64,000 nucleotides of DNA from Marinomonas profundimaris (GCF_000508165.1 NZ_AYOZ01000023.1:186001-250000); one strand, 5' to 3'. Positions 36,067-44,717 are shown, counted from the stretch's first letter. Program-made: numbers and translations. Notes: a model not told the origin generated them from the sequence alone.

Positions 36067-37178
36067 AGGTTTGCGTAGATATTCTCAGTGGTGCTGGTCG
36101 AAAAACCGCTGCGGCGGTTTTGGTCACTTATCAAGCATCGCCTCATGCTCGAACACTGCGATTTTTACTTGATGCTGGAGGCGCGTTAGAAGCAGACGAA
36201 GCCAAAGGTTGGACGCAACCCGATGACTTAGATGCCATATTTATTTCCCACGATCATCAAGATCACATGGGCGGATTAGATGATGTAGACAGCAAGGTGC
36301 CAGTGTATGCGACCTTGTTGGTGCAGAAACAGCTACCGAGTCACCTGAATCTACAGACCTTGCCGGTGTGCGGCACGACCTTGGTTGAAGGCATTGACGT
36401 CACCACTGGCTCCGCTGGGCATTCGTTTGGCGGTGTTTGGTTGCATCTCAATATTGGGAAGGGTGTATTTTACAGCGGTGATTTCAGTCTGGAATCTACC
36501 CTGTATCCTTTCACCATGCCGCCGAAAGCCAGCATCGCCTTACTCGATGCGTCCTATGGTTTATATGATAATTCGTTAGAGCAATGCAAAAGTGCCTTGG
36601 TGAACTTTCTGGGCGATGAACGAGCGTTGTTGATGCCAGTACCACAAAGTGGTCGCGCCTTAGAAATTGCTTGTTGGCTGACGTCATTTGATTTCGACGA
36701 TTGGACATTAGGCGAAGATTGTTTGTCGCCAGAGTCGGCTTTGGCGGCACCAATAGAGGGTATTTGTACGGAGGTTCGACCTATTTTAGAACGTATTAAG
36801 AGCCAGCCGTTTAATCCAACCGCTAAAGTGGTGTTATGCGGTGACCCCGATGGCATGAGCGGCGAAGCGGCGGCGTTACTGCAACACCCCGAACGTTATT
36901 TGCCGGTTTATACCGGACACCTTCCTGAACACGCACGACAAGCCGTCAGCGAAGACAAGGCGCATTTTGTCCGTTGGAATGTGCATCCGCGCAAGCGAGA
37001 TCTAAAACGTCTTGTCGATCATCTAGAGTGCGACGTGTGTTCGCCGCTTTTTCACCATATGAAAGATCTAAATGAATGGAAAACCGCCCTTGGTCCTAGT
37101 GTGACTTCGCAGGAAAATATTACACAGACTTATCTTTCACAGGCCAAAATTGAGCAACATTATGACGTTAACCCATAA
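36063..37178 (+). CDS. MBL-fold hydrolase with beta-CASP-like C-terminal region
   Basis: A 371-residue protein whose N-terminal half is a metallo-beta-lactamase fold: FLLDAGG, the metal motif SHDHQDHMGG (HxHxDH, residues about 59-68), AGHSFGG (about 118-124) and YSGDFS (about 139-144). The C-terminal half has traits of beta-CASP nucleases: LLMPVPQSGRALEIACWL, VVLCGDPDGMSGEAAALL, TGHLPEHAR and a late His in NVHPRKRDLKRLVDHL. Beta-CASP members cleave RNA or DNA; shorter MBL relatives cleave cyclic phosphodiesters. It is fused by overlap to the ATPase upstream and the phosphatase downstream, so it likely acts on the imported solute, but a nucleic acid target is also possible. No signal peptide is seen. 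Confidence 0.75.
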   Translation: MKVCVDILSGAGRKTAAAVLVTYQASPHARTLRFLLDAGGALEADEAKGWTQPDDLDAIFISHDHQDHMGGLDDVDSKVPVYATLLVQKQLPSHLNLQTLPVCGTTLVEGIDVTTGSAGHSFGGVWLHLNIGKGVFYSGDFSLESTLYPFTMPPKASIALLDASYGLYDNSLEQCKSALVNFLGDERALLMPVPQSGRALEIACWLTSFDFDDWTLGEDCLSPESALAAPIEGICTEVRPILERIKSQPFNPTAKVVLCGDPDGMSGEAAALLQHPERYLPVYTGHLPEHARQAVSEDKAHFVRWNVHPRKRDLKRLVDHLECDVCSPLFHHMKDLNEWKTALGPSVTSQENITQTYLSQAKIEQHYDVNP

Positions 37179-37716
37179 ACCCTTTGTGTTCGCACGCCAC
37201 GCTCAGAGCACCTTTAATGCGGACTATCTTATTGGTGGTTTTACCGACAGTCCATTGAGTGAAAAAGGCATTCAACAAGCCCAACAAGCGGCGCCGATTC
37301 TGAGTGTTATTGAGTGGAGCGCGGTGATTACCAGCACACTACAACGCACACAACAAACCGCGCTTCATGCAGTGCCAGAGCAAACTATAGTGCCTTACGA
37401 ACAGCTTAAAGAGCGCAACTGGGGTGATTTAGAAGGTTGTCCTATTGAGCAGCAACTAGCCTATGAAATCACGCCGCCCAATGGCGAATCTTGGCATGAC
37501 TTTGAAGCCCGTGTTCTCAGCACGCTAAACATCATTTTAAGTGAACATGATTGGCCGTTAATCATTGCGCATTCGGGCGTGTACCGCGTGTTGAATAATG
37601 TGATTAATGGCACACCGTATTGTCCAAGAATTGGCAATGTGACTCCGATTTCTTTCATTCCCAGCCAAGATGAAAACGGCTGGATTATTGCCCCATTTAA
37701 AGGAAAATTTGTATGA
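37162..37716 (+). CDS. Histidine phosphatase family protein (PGM-like)
   Basis: A 184-residue cytoplasmic phosphatase of the branch-1 histidine phosphatase superfamily. The phosphorylated His is in FARHAQSTFN (about residue 11), a variant of the RHG motif with Ala in place of Gly. A catalytic Glu lies in KERNWGDLEG and the second His in IIAHSGVYR (about 137). Substrates in this family range from phosphoglycerate to sugar bisphosphates and nucleotides. ATG 37162 is preferred to TTG 37150. It overlaps the MBL gene by 17 bp and the following HAD gene by 4 bp (ATGA). Substrate unknown. Confidence 0.87.
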   Translation: MTLTHKPFVFARHAQSTFNADYLIGGFTDSPLSEKGIQQAQQAAPILSVIEWSAVITSTLQRTQQTALHAVPEQTIVPYEQLKERNWGDLEGCPIEQQLAYEITPPNGESWHDFEARVLSTLNIILSEHDWPLIIAHSGVYRVLNNVINGTPYCPRIGNVTPISFIPSQDENGWIIAPFKGKFV

Positions 37717-38165
37717 CCCCAAACGCCGTTATCGTTGATTTAGATGGCACTCTTGCTGAATTTGATCACACCCAAGTCGCCCATTGGGTATTGGGCGCTG
37801 AAAAGCATTGGGATCCGTTTTTTGAACACATGAAACATGCGCCAGTGATTGAAGATATATTGCGGCTGGTGAATATTCTCAAGCAACAAGGTCAACACAT
37901 TTTGATTTGCAGTGGTCGTCCTGAGTCCCACAAACAGCACTCGCTTGAATGGATTCAAAAACACCAAATTCCGTGTGATGGCATGTATTTACGCCCCGAA
38001 GGCGCCGACGCCGTGCCTGATGAAGAAGTGAAAAAAGCTTTGTTGGAGAAAATTCATAGTGATGGCTTCTCCCCTTGGTTGGTATTGGACGACCGTGACG
38101 CCGTTGTGCAAGGCTGGCGCAATTTGGGGCTGACGTGCTTGCAGTGCGCGCCGGGGGATTTTTAG
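37713..38165 (+). CDS. Stand-alone HAD phosphatase like T4 polynucleotide kinase 3'-phosphatase domain
   Basis: A 150-residue HAD-superfamily phosphatase. The nucleophile motif is VDLDGTLAEF (residues about 8-17), motif II ICSGRPESHK (about 69-78), and motif IV LVLDDRDAVVQGWRNLGL followed by LQCAPGDF at the C-terminus. This last block is strikingly like the end of the T4 Pnkp phosphatase domain, which removes 3' phosphates (and 2',3'-cyclic phosphates) from nucleic acid ends and nucleoside monophosphates. The N-terminal kinase domain of T4 Pnkp is missing, so it is phosphatase only. It is translationally coupled to the histidine phosphatase gene (ATGA). The similarity is read by eye, and related cytoplasmic HAD enzymes cannot be excluded. 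Confidence 0.75.
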   Translation: MTPNAVIVDLDGTLAEFDHTQVAHWVLGAEKHWDPFFEHMKHAPVIEDILRLVNILKQQGQHILICSGRPESHKQHSLEWIQKHQIPCDGMYLRPEGADAVPDEEVKKALLEKIHSDGFSPWLVLDDRDAVVQGWRNLGLTCLQCAPGDF

Positions 38166-38236
38166 CCTCCGCGTGCGGTAGCATCGTTGAAGTGCTAATC
38201 TTTGCTTAATTCAAATTGGAAGGCTTTCTGGTCACC

Positions 38237-38434
38237 ATGAAAATACTGATTCCTCTCGTGCTTGTCATGACGTTGGTCGGCTGCACTACAAAAGACATCT
38301 ACAGCAATTTGCAGTACAACCATGCTCGATCCTGTGATCGATTAAAGTCGACTCAATCCGATGATTGTAGGAGCCAATACAACGACTCGTTCGAGGACTA
38401 TACGCAGAAGCGAGAAGGCACATTGGATAAATAG
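38237..38434 (+). CDS. Small lipoprotein
   Basis: A 65-residue protein beginning MKILIPLVLVMTLVGC, a type II signal with lipobox LVGC (Cys about residue 16). The mature part is short, polar and contains two further Cys residues (ARSCDRLK and DDCRSQ), possibly a disulfide. ATG 38237 fits the signal; an upstream TTG frame is less likely. Similar small lipoproteins are common and uncharacterised in marine gammaproteobacteria. It follows the phosphatase genes by 71 bp without an obvious terminator, so it may belong to the same transcript. Confidence 0.7.
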   Translation: MKILIPLVLVMTLVGCTTKDIYSNLQYNHARSCDRLKSTQSDDCRSQYNDSFEDYTQKREGTLDK

Positions 38435-38509
38435 AGCAATGTATTCTAGTGTTTAGCTCTTTATTCATGCTCGCGCTAGCATGATGGATTTGTCTTTGGA
38501 GTCCTGCCC

Positions 38510-39679
38510 ATGTTTCAACTTGTTCTGCTTAGTAATCAACAGCATATCGATGTCGCTCATTTATCTTTGTCCGCAGAATTAATGGGGTTACCGAAAGACA
38601 TTCCAATTAGCGTTCAACAAACTTGTCTGATGGGCGGCAAACAAACAGGTTCGCGTTTAATCACCTTAACCGTTGGTGATTCTGTTGTGCGTGTTGTTCC
38701 GACGCGCGGCATGGCGGTTCTTGATGTGGTTCGGAAAGACTCAAATGGGAAAGGCGTGCGATTTGGTTGGGATTCTCCAGTGAAAGAAGTGGTTCATCCG
38801 AGCTTTATTCATCAAGAAGCGTCTGGTGGCATTGGTTGGTTAGATGGTTTTAACGAGATGATCGTACGTTGTGGTTATCAATGGGCTGGGCATCCAGGCC
38901 AAGACGGCGATGAGTTTTTGACCTTGCATGGACGTATCCAAAACACGCCCGCTGACGAGGTGATTTTAGACGTCGAGCAAGAGCCGCCTTATCGTGTGAC
39001 GTTACGTGGTCGAGTCGATGAAAAGCGTTTCAAGTTCACCAACTTCGAATTGCAAACCGCCTTGTCTCTGACGCCAGATGAACCTTACCTTATCATTGAA
39101 GACACGCTGACCAACAAAGGCAGTTATCCGCGGGAATACCAAGCGATTTACCACAATAATTTTGCGCAACCGATTCTTGAAAAGGGCGCACAGTTGCATG
39201 TTCCTGTGGCGGAATTATCGCCTTTTAATGATTATGCAGCGGGTGGATTGAGCGATTGGAATCACATGCCAGCGCCCACCAAAGATTTCGACGAAAGGGT
39301 GTTTAACATTCGTCCGCTGAGCGACGAAAACGGCTTTTCTCATGCCTTGTTACACAATGCCAATGCAAGCTGTGGCATAGAAGTGAGCTATCAAACCGAC
39401 ACCTTACCCGTGCTGACGATTTGGAAAAATACAGACACTGAAGAGCAAGGTTATGTTGTCGGTATCGAACCGGGCACCAGCTTTGCCTACAACCGATCTT
39501 ATCAGCGCGATTTAGGCTTGGTGCCGACGATTGACGCGGGTGAATCAAAACACTTTGTGGTGCGATTTGGCTTGTTAACAGATGCAGATCAGGTGGCGGA
39601 CAGCAAAGCAGGTATAGATAAGTTGCAAAACACGCAAGCGGCGAAGGTGTTGTCTACACCGGTTGTACGCCTTGATTAG
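38510..39679 (+). CDS. DUF4432 family aldose-1-epimerase-like protein
   Basis: A 389-residue protein of the galactose-mutarotase-like beta-sandwich (DUF4432). Features include VVPTRGMAVLDV (about 63-74), the GFNEMIVRCGYQWAGHP stretch, the HGRIQNTPA motif (His about 145) with a possible catalytic His, YHNNFAQP (about 220-227) and GIEPGTSFAYN (about 322-332), where a Glu in GIEPG is the usual catalytic base of mutarotases. It likely acts on a free or phosphorylated sugar. It lies downstream of the organophosphate-type importer cluster on the same strand, 75 bp after the lipoprotein, so it may be a late gene of that unit. Its 3' end overlaps the convergent GGCT-like gene by 26 bp. Confidence 0.82.
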   Translation: MFQLVLLSNQQHIDVAHLSLSAELMGLPKDIPISVQQTCLMGGKQTGSRLITLTVGDSVVRVVPTRGMAVLDVVRKDSNGKGVRFGWDSPVKEVVHPSFIHQEASGGIGWLDGFNEMIVRCGYQWAGHPGQDGDEFLTLHGRIQNTPADEVILDVEQEPPYRVTLRGRVDEKRFKFTNFELQTALSLTPDEPYLIIEDTLTNKGSYPREYQAIYHNNFAQPILEKGAQLHVPVAELSPFNDYAAGGLSDWNHMPAPTKDFDERVFNIRPLSDENGFSHALLHNANASCGIEVSYQTDTLPVLTIWKNTDTEEQGYVVGIEPGTSFAYNRSYQRDLGLVPTIDAGESKHFVVRFGLLTDADQVADSKAGIDKLQNTQAAKVLSTPVVRLD

Positions 39680-40064
39680 GCGGAGGCGTACGGGAAAAAC
39701 GTTCCCAATCACCTGCTTCCATGTAAGGTGCGTGGTCTAAGGGTTTATTGTAGACGTAAATCCAGCCTCGGCCATAGGGCGAGAAAACACGTTTTCTAAT
39801 GTGTCGAGAGTCGTCGGTTGCATTTGGGTCGTAGCCTTCGAGGCGATCCAATTCATCTAAAATATCATTGGACACATCGTACCATTCCACTCGAATTCGA
39901 CCGCTGTCGTCATGGGTCGAAATAACGCCCGGAGACTCACCCAAATTGTGCATGCGAAACCCCGTCAGCCAGCCATGTCCGATGCGTTTGGATTCCGAAA
40001 TTAATGTGTGATTATTTAACCCTTCGCGAAGCGTTCCATATACAGCAACAATGTTTGTTGGCAT
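39654..40064 (-). CDS. Gamma-glutamylcyclotransferase/AIG2-like small protein
   Basis: A 136-residue GGCT-fold protein. The substrate loop VAVYGTLREGLNNH is at residues 5-18 and the catalytic-type Glu is in LDRLEGYDP (about 85-93), followed by the RKRVFSPYGRGWIYVYN strand. This is the compact AIG2-like/YtfP-type form, shorter than the 202-residue relative at 16.8 kb. Proteins of this family act on gamma-glutamylamines, or have no known substrate. The start at 40064 was chosen because GGAA lies 6 bp upstream; other ATGs extend the frame by up to 19 residues. It overlaps the DUF4432 gene tail to tail. Confidence 0.8.
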   Translation of the reverse strand: MPTNIVAVYGTLREGLNNHTLISESKRIGHGWLTGFRMHNLGESPGVISTHDDSGRIRVEWYDVSNDILDELDRLEGYDPNATDDSRHIRKRVFSPYGRGWIYVYNKPLDHAPYMEAGDWERFSRTPPPNQGVQPV

Positions 40065-40232
40065 GTTGAATTCCATCTTATAGCTATCAAAGTGCACAAG
40101 ATGGACTGGCTGAAGAGGCATTTCAAGCGCGGTGATGGGAAATTACATTGCCATGACACAACCTTGATGCATCCTTGAATTTACAGGCGTTAGGATACAA
40201 TTTGTAACTTATGCTTGGCCTTAAGAGTGGTC

Positions 40233-41285
40233 TTAGTGATGTGTTTTTTCATGGTCCAGTAACCAGCGTTTTCGCTCTAATCCGCCTGCGTATCCCGTTA
40301 AACTACCGTCTTTTCCGATGACACGGTGACAAGGAATCACAATCGCAATGCGATTCATACCGTTGGCGCGGGCGACGGCTCGAACGGCTTTTGGGTTATT
40401 TAATCGAGTGGCCTGTTCTTGGTAACTGGCGGTTTCGCCATAAGGAATGGTGCCGAGGGCTTGCCAAACCGCGTTTTGGAAGTCGGTTCCGGGTGTGAGA
40501 AGCTGCACAGTAAAGTCTTTACGTGAACCAGAAAAGTATTCTTCGAGTTCTTGTTTTAGCTGCTTAGTGTGCGCGTTTTCGCCTGCCACAATCGGTGCTT
40601 TTAGGCGGCGCTGTAAGTCTTCAAATTCGGTTTCGAGCATGCGTCGGTCGACAAATTCCAGCAGGCAAATTCCCTCGTCAGTGGCGCACACAAACATCGG
40701 ACCAATGGGGGTGGTCAGTCGGTCGATTAGAATCACAGCATTCTCCATATTTCGCGTCGGCGAATGGCCGAGCAGTTTTTTAAAAGTGTACCCGAAACCA
40801 CTCAAAGAGTCGTAGCCTGAATCCAACGCGGTGTGGGTCGCGCTCTTGCCGGTTTTCAGTTCTTGAAACGCATGGTTAATTCGATACATGCGCTGAAAAG
40901 TTTGAAACGTCATCCCGTAATGCTGATTGAACCAACGGCGCACAAAAATCGGTCGTATACTGGCTTCTCGTAATTGTTGATCCGTGATTTTCGCCTTGGT
41001 GCAATCGCGTACTAAATCCATTGCGGCTTTGACTTCGTTGGGCGCTTCATGGGCATTTTCGGTGGGACGGCATACTTTACAAGGACGAAAACCTGCGTCC
41101 ATCGCGTCTTTGAACGTCGTATAAAACAGTACATTTTCACGCTTTGGTTTGCGGGCGCGGCACGTCGCAATACAAAAAATCGACGTGGTTTTGACGCCGA
41201 CAAAAAACACGCCGACAAAGCTAGGTTCTCGATTTATCAAGGCGTGATAATAGTCATCGGCTTGTTTTTCATTTGTTATTAGCAT
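40233..41285 (-). CDS. ada: Bifunctional regulator/O6-methylguanine-DNA methyltransferase Ada
   Basis: A 350-residue adaptive-response protein. The N-terminal Ada_Zn_binding domain has all four zinc Cys (FCIATCRARKPKREN and FRPCKVC, residues about 38, 42, 69 and 72); the first accepts methyl from phosphotriesters and switches the protein to an activator. An AraC-type HTH follows (about 85-180), then the methyltransferase domain with the active-site Cys in IPCHRVIG (about 317-324) and the GLERKRWLLDHE tail. The start at 41285 (MLITNEKQADDYY) was chosen because the family begins here; an upstream frame adds 42 atypical residues. It may regulate itself; the tag glycosylase gene at 54 kb could be another target. 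Confidence 0.95.
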   Translation of the reverse strand: MLITNEKQADDYYHALINREPSFVGVFFVGVKTTSIFCIATCRARKPKRENVLFYTTFKDAMDAGFRPCKVCRPTENAHEAPNEVKAAMDLVRDCTKAKITDQQLREASIRPIFVRRWFNQHYGMTFQTFQRMYRINHAFQELKTGKSATHTALDSGYDSLSGFGYTFKKLLGHSPTRNMENAVILIDRLTTPIGPMFVCATDEGICLLEFVDRRMLETEFEDLQRRLKAPIVAGENAHTKQLKQELEEYFSGSRKDFTVQLLTPGTDFQNAVWQALGTIPYGETASYQEQATRLNNPKAVRAVARANGMNRIAIVIPCHRVIGKDGSLTGYAGGLERKRWLLDHEKTHH

Positions 41286-41506
41286 GCGGCTGTCCGTTGT
41301 AGGTCGTCGATATTTTTTCCATTTAATTAGGTTAGCGTGATCGATGTGTGCGCAACAACCGAAAATTGGACGAGTACTTTTTGCGGAATGAACAGGGTAG
41401 TTTATTGTCATTTATGAAATAAACCCTTACCAACTTCGCTATTTATCTCTTATTTTAGCAATAGTAGAGTGCGTTTTATTCTTTCATTTCGCCATAAGGT
41501 CACTTT

Positions 41507-42121
41507 ATGTCTGCTTCTATTATGTTACAAAATCCCGTCGCCGCTGATCGTTTATTTCTTCTGTTTCATGGCGTTGGTGCCACCCCGCAAAGCATGGTGC
41601 CGTTGGGTGACGTGCTTGGAAAATCTTATCCTCGCGCGGCGGTGGTGTCTGTTCAAGCACCGGATTTGTCTGATTTTGGCCAAGGTTTTCAATGGTTTTC
41701 AGTTCAAGGCGTGACGGAAGCGAATCGGGTTGAGCGCATTGAAGCCGCGATGCCGATTTTTGTTGAAACGGTAACCAGCTGGCAGAAAAAATTTGGCGTG
41801 ACTGCGGCTCAAACTGCCTTAATTGGCTTTTCTCAAGGCGCTATTATGTCATTGTCTTCAACCCAAATGGTGGCGGACTCTTTAGCGGATAAAATCGTAT
41901 CGTTGTCAGGGCGATTTGCCGTGTTACCAAAGTGCGCACTGAACGACACAGCGGTGCATTTTCTTCATGGTGATCAAGATAACGTGATTGATTATCGACT
42001 GTCACAACTGGCACACGAAGCCTTGTTGGCTCGCGGCACGACCACCACCTATGATCTCATCCCGAATCTCACCCACAGTATCAATGAATCCACCGTCACA
42101 CATTTGTTGTCGCGTTTGTAA
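41507..42121 (+). CDS. ypfH: YpfH-like alpha/beta-hydrolase (esterase)
   Basis: A 204-residue carboxylesterase of the phospholipase/carboxylesterase (PF02230) type. Near the N-terminus is LFLLFHGVGATPQSM with the oxyanion HG; the nucleophile Ser lies in GFSQGAIMSL (about residues 108-117); HGDQDNVIDYRLS supplies the Asp (about 152), and LTHSINES the His (about 190). The block QWFSVQGVTEANR and the order of motifs match E. coli YpfH, but the C-terminal tail of the E. coli protein (about 30 residues) is missing. It is cytoplasmic. Its physiological substrate is unknown. It is divergent from ada with a 221-bp gap. Confidence 0.88.
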   Translation: MSASIMLQNPVAADRLFLLFHGVGATPQSMVPLGDVLGKSYPRAAVVSVQAPDLSDFGQGFQWFSVQGVTEANRVERIEAAMPIFVETVTSWQKKFGVTAAQTALIGFSQGAIMSLSSTQMVADSLADKIVSLSGRFAVLPKCALNDTAVHFLHGDQDNVIDYRLSQLAHEALLARGTTTTYDLIPNLTHSINESTVTHLLSRL

Positions 42122-42232
42122 GCGGCGTATTAGATAAATAATCCTTTGTCAGTCAGAGCGATTCTCCTTATTATTCGTTCCCTTATTTGATTCTCTCCAG
42201 ACTTGATTGCGAGTCTTTTAAAGGACGATGTT

Positions 42233-42994
42233 ATGGAATACAGTTTATTCACTGTGTCTCTTTTGATCGGTACTGGCTTTCTTGCTGGCATTATTAATAC
42301 GTTAGCGGGCGGTGGTTCCAACCTGACCTTGCCTGCTTTGATGGTCATGGGCATGCCGGCTGACATCGCCAACGCGACCAATCGCGTGGGTGTATTTTTG
42401 CAAAATGTTGCGGCAACATTTGGCTTTCGTAAAGCCAAGAAACTCGATACCGCCGACATCATGCCGGTGATGATTCCGTCTTTGTTGGGCGGCGTGGTCG
42501 GTGCGTTTGCCGCCAGTTACGCGCCAGAAACCTGGCTTAAACCCCTGCTGCTCAGCGCGATGATCGGCATGACGCTCATTATGATCATTCGCCCGACGCT
42601 GATTGCGCCTCCAGAAGGCACGGTGCCGTTTAAAGTCTCTGAAAAGCCCAGCGCATGGGTCGCTTTGTTTATCGCCGGTGTTTACGGTGGTTTTGTGCAA
42701 GCGGGCGTGGGCTTTATCTTGATTGCCGCTTTAGCAGGCACCTTGCGTTATGACCTTGTTCGTACCAATGCGTTAAAAATGGTCTGTACGCTTGGCTTCA
42801 CAGCGTTGGCGTTGGGCGTGTTTATTTGGAATGACCAAATCTTATGGATTCCCGGTCTGATCCTCGCGTCTGGTACTATGTTAGGTTCCTTCCTTGCGGT
42901 CAAAATGGCCATTAAAGCCAATCCAAATCACCTCAAATGGTTTCTTTTCGTCATGACCGTGTGTGGCAGCGCCGCCGCGTTATTGAGCGATTAA
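42233..42994 (+). CDS. TauE/SafE-family anion exporter
   Basis: A 253-residue inner-membrane protein with about eight hydrophobic helices. The diagnostic motif FLAGIINTLAGGGSNLTLPALMVMG (about residues 14-38) and the repeat-half signature GVYGGFVQAGVGFILIAALAGTL (about 150-172) define TauE/SafE. ATN/TNRVGVFLQN is also typical. Members export sulfite, sulfoacetate or similar anions, but assignment without context is weak. ATG 42233 was chosen with AAAGGA 8 bp upstream; a longer frame to 42203 has no ribosome site. It lies 111 bp after ypfH. A second family member is truncated at the left edge of the window. Confidence 0.85.
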   Translation: MEYSLFTVSLLIGTGFLAGIINTLAGGGSNLTLPALMVMGMPADIANATNRVGVFLQNVAATFGFRKAKKLDTADIMPVMIPSLLGGVVGAFAASYAPETWLKPLLLSAMIGMTLIMIIRPTLIAPPEGTVPFKVSEKPSAWVALFIAGVYGGFVQAGVGFILIAALAGTLRYDLVRTNALKMVCTLGFTALALGVFIWNDQILWIPGLILASGTMLGSFLAVKMAIKANPNHLKWFLFVMTVCGSAAALLSD

Positions 42995-43235
42995 TTCCCG
43001 GATCAAAAAGAAACGCAAAACCCTCAAAATCAAAACGATGTTTTATTTCTATGGGTTTTGCTGCTAGTCTGCTTTTCATATAGAGCGTTTTTTTAGCCAA
43101 TTGAGTTAGAAAATCTGGAACAAGTATGGATTGGTTTTCTCTGTATTCCCGAAAATAAAAACAAATGGATGACTTGAAAGTACGCAGGGTGGGCTCTTTT
43201 CTGCCGGTTTATTTTCAATGTTTTTGGAGAATAAA

Positions 43236-44717
43236 ATGAAAAGAAGACTCTTAGTGGCGGCCTGTTTCGCCTCTGGTTTGATGGTCGGTTGCACCAGTAC
43301 CGACATACGCTACGATCACCAAGACATTGCCACACAAGTGCTGCCACCAAACGACGGTTGGGCGGCAGCCGAAGGACCCGTGACGGGTGGTTCGAATGCG
43401 CTCGACGTTCATATTTATACCGTGAGCAGCCGTAAGGAATTTGTTGAAGCATTAAACGCCACGAATGGTTCACCGACGATTATCAAAGTGGATGGCACGA
43501 TTAACCTATCATCCGATGACCAAGGCCGTGAATTAACCGAAGACGATTATCGCGTCGCACCTTATCACTTTGATGATTATAAAAAAGCGTATGCCCCTGC
43601 GGTTTGGAACATAAAACCTTTGATCAAAAAGCGCCCAAATAGAAAACTCACTGGGCCGTTAGAAGTCGCTAGAAAAGCCTCTGCGCAAAAGCAAAAAGAC
43701 CACATTGTTGTACGCGTTCCGTCAAATGTTAGCATCATCGGGCTGGGCAAAGACGCGAAAATCATCAAGGGCTCATTGCTTATTGGCGATGGCGTTGAAA
43801 ACGTCATCATTCGGAATATCCGCTTCGAAGACGCATTTGATTATTTCCCCGGTTGGGATCCAGGCGACAGCTTTAAACTGGACGCCAGTTACCCAGGATG
43901 CCAAGCCGATTACGTAGACAGCCTGCACGGTCCGCAGAAATGCCGAGGCGGTCGTTGGAATTCAGAATACGATCTCATCTCCATCGCGGGTGGCAAGCGC
44001 GTATGGATTGATCACTGTACGTTTTCCGATGGCGATCGACCCGACTCCCTGTTTCCGCCGGTTTATCCCTTTCCTCAAAATGAAATCACGCAAAAAGTTC
44101 AGCACCATGATGGCTTAGTCGACATCACCAATCAGGCCGATTTAGTGACCATTTCAAACAGTTACTTTCATGATCACGATAAAGCGTTTTTGATCGGCAA
44201 TAGCGACAAAAAAACCGCCGATACAGGCTATCTGCGAGTGACCTTGCACGGTAATTATTTTAACAATGTCGGTCAGCGCATGCCGCGCGTACGATATGGA
44301 AAAGTGCATGTCTACAACAATTATTTTGTGGGCAATGCGCAGGGGGATGGCGTGGGCGACACCGCGTATGAGCGACACGTTAACGCTTTGATGAATAAGC
44401 CGAAGCACAATATCGTTCGCCAAGCATTGGGCGCGGGTACTGCGTCCGCGATCTATTCGGAAGCCAACGTGTTTGACATCGAAAACGGCAATCCTTCTCA
44501 TGCCATCGGTAACATGAAAGGCAAAGTCGCCTTCGATAAAGGCTCAATGTTTAATGGCAAACTGATCGACATTATTGAAGAAGCGAACCGTGCCAGTGGA
44601 AAACCCTTATCGAAAGACGTCGGCTGGACGCCCACCTTATACGGACCAACGCCAGTGCTGCCAGTCAGCGACGTGATTGACTACGTCAAAGAAAACGCCG
44701 GAGCCGGAAAACTGTAA
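43236..44717 (+). CDS. PL1 family pectate lyase (lipoprotein)
   Basis: A 493-residue lyase that cleaves alpha-1,4-polygalacturonate by beta-elimination, using calcium. A lipoprotein signal (MKRRLLVAACFASGLMVGC, lipobox LMVGC) anchors it to the envelope, probably the outer membrane since Thr and not Asp follows the Cys. PL1 blocks are clear: WIDHCTFSDGD (about 265-275), HHDGLVDITNQADLVTISNSYFHDHDK (calcium Asp residues), and the catalytic-region Arg in NVGQRMPRVRYGKVHVYNNYF. ATG 43236 has GGAGA upstream and starts the signal exactly. It sits with an ABC sugar importer 2.2 kb away, separated by an AbiE-type pair. Confidence 0.95.
   Translation: MKRRLLVAACFASGLMVGCTSTDIRYDHQDIATQVLPPNDGWAAAEGPVTGGSNALDVHIYTVSSRKEFVEALNATNGSPTIIKVDGTINLSSDDQGRELTEDDYRVAPYHFDDYKKAYAPAVWNIKPLIKKRPNRKLTGPLEVARKASAQKQKDHIVVRVPSNVSIIGLGKDAKIIKGSLLIGDGVENVIIRNIRFEDAFDYFPGWDPGDSFKLDASYPGCQADYVDSLHGPQKCRGGRWNSEYDLISIAGGKRVWIDHCTFSDGDRPDSLFPPVYPFPQNEITQKVQHHDGLVDITNQADLVTISNSYFHDHDKAFLIGNSDKKTADTGYLRVTLHGNYFNNVGQRMPRVRYGKVHVYNNYFVGNAQGDGVGDTAYERHVNALMNKPKHNIVRQALGAGTASAIYSEANVFDIENGNPSHAIGNMKGKVAFDKGSMFNGKLIDIIEEANRASGKPLSKDVGWTPTLYGPTPVLPVSDVIDYVKENAGAGKL

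Noticed and set aside
37150-37161. TTG start for the histidine phosphatase
   Set aside because: The ATG at 37162 gives the family-like N-terminus; the upstream four codons add nothing recognisable.
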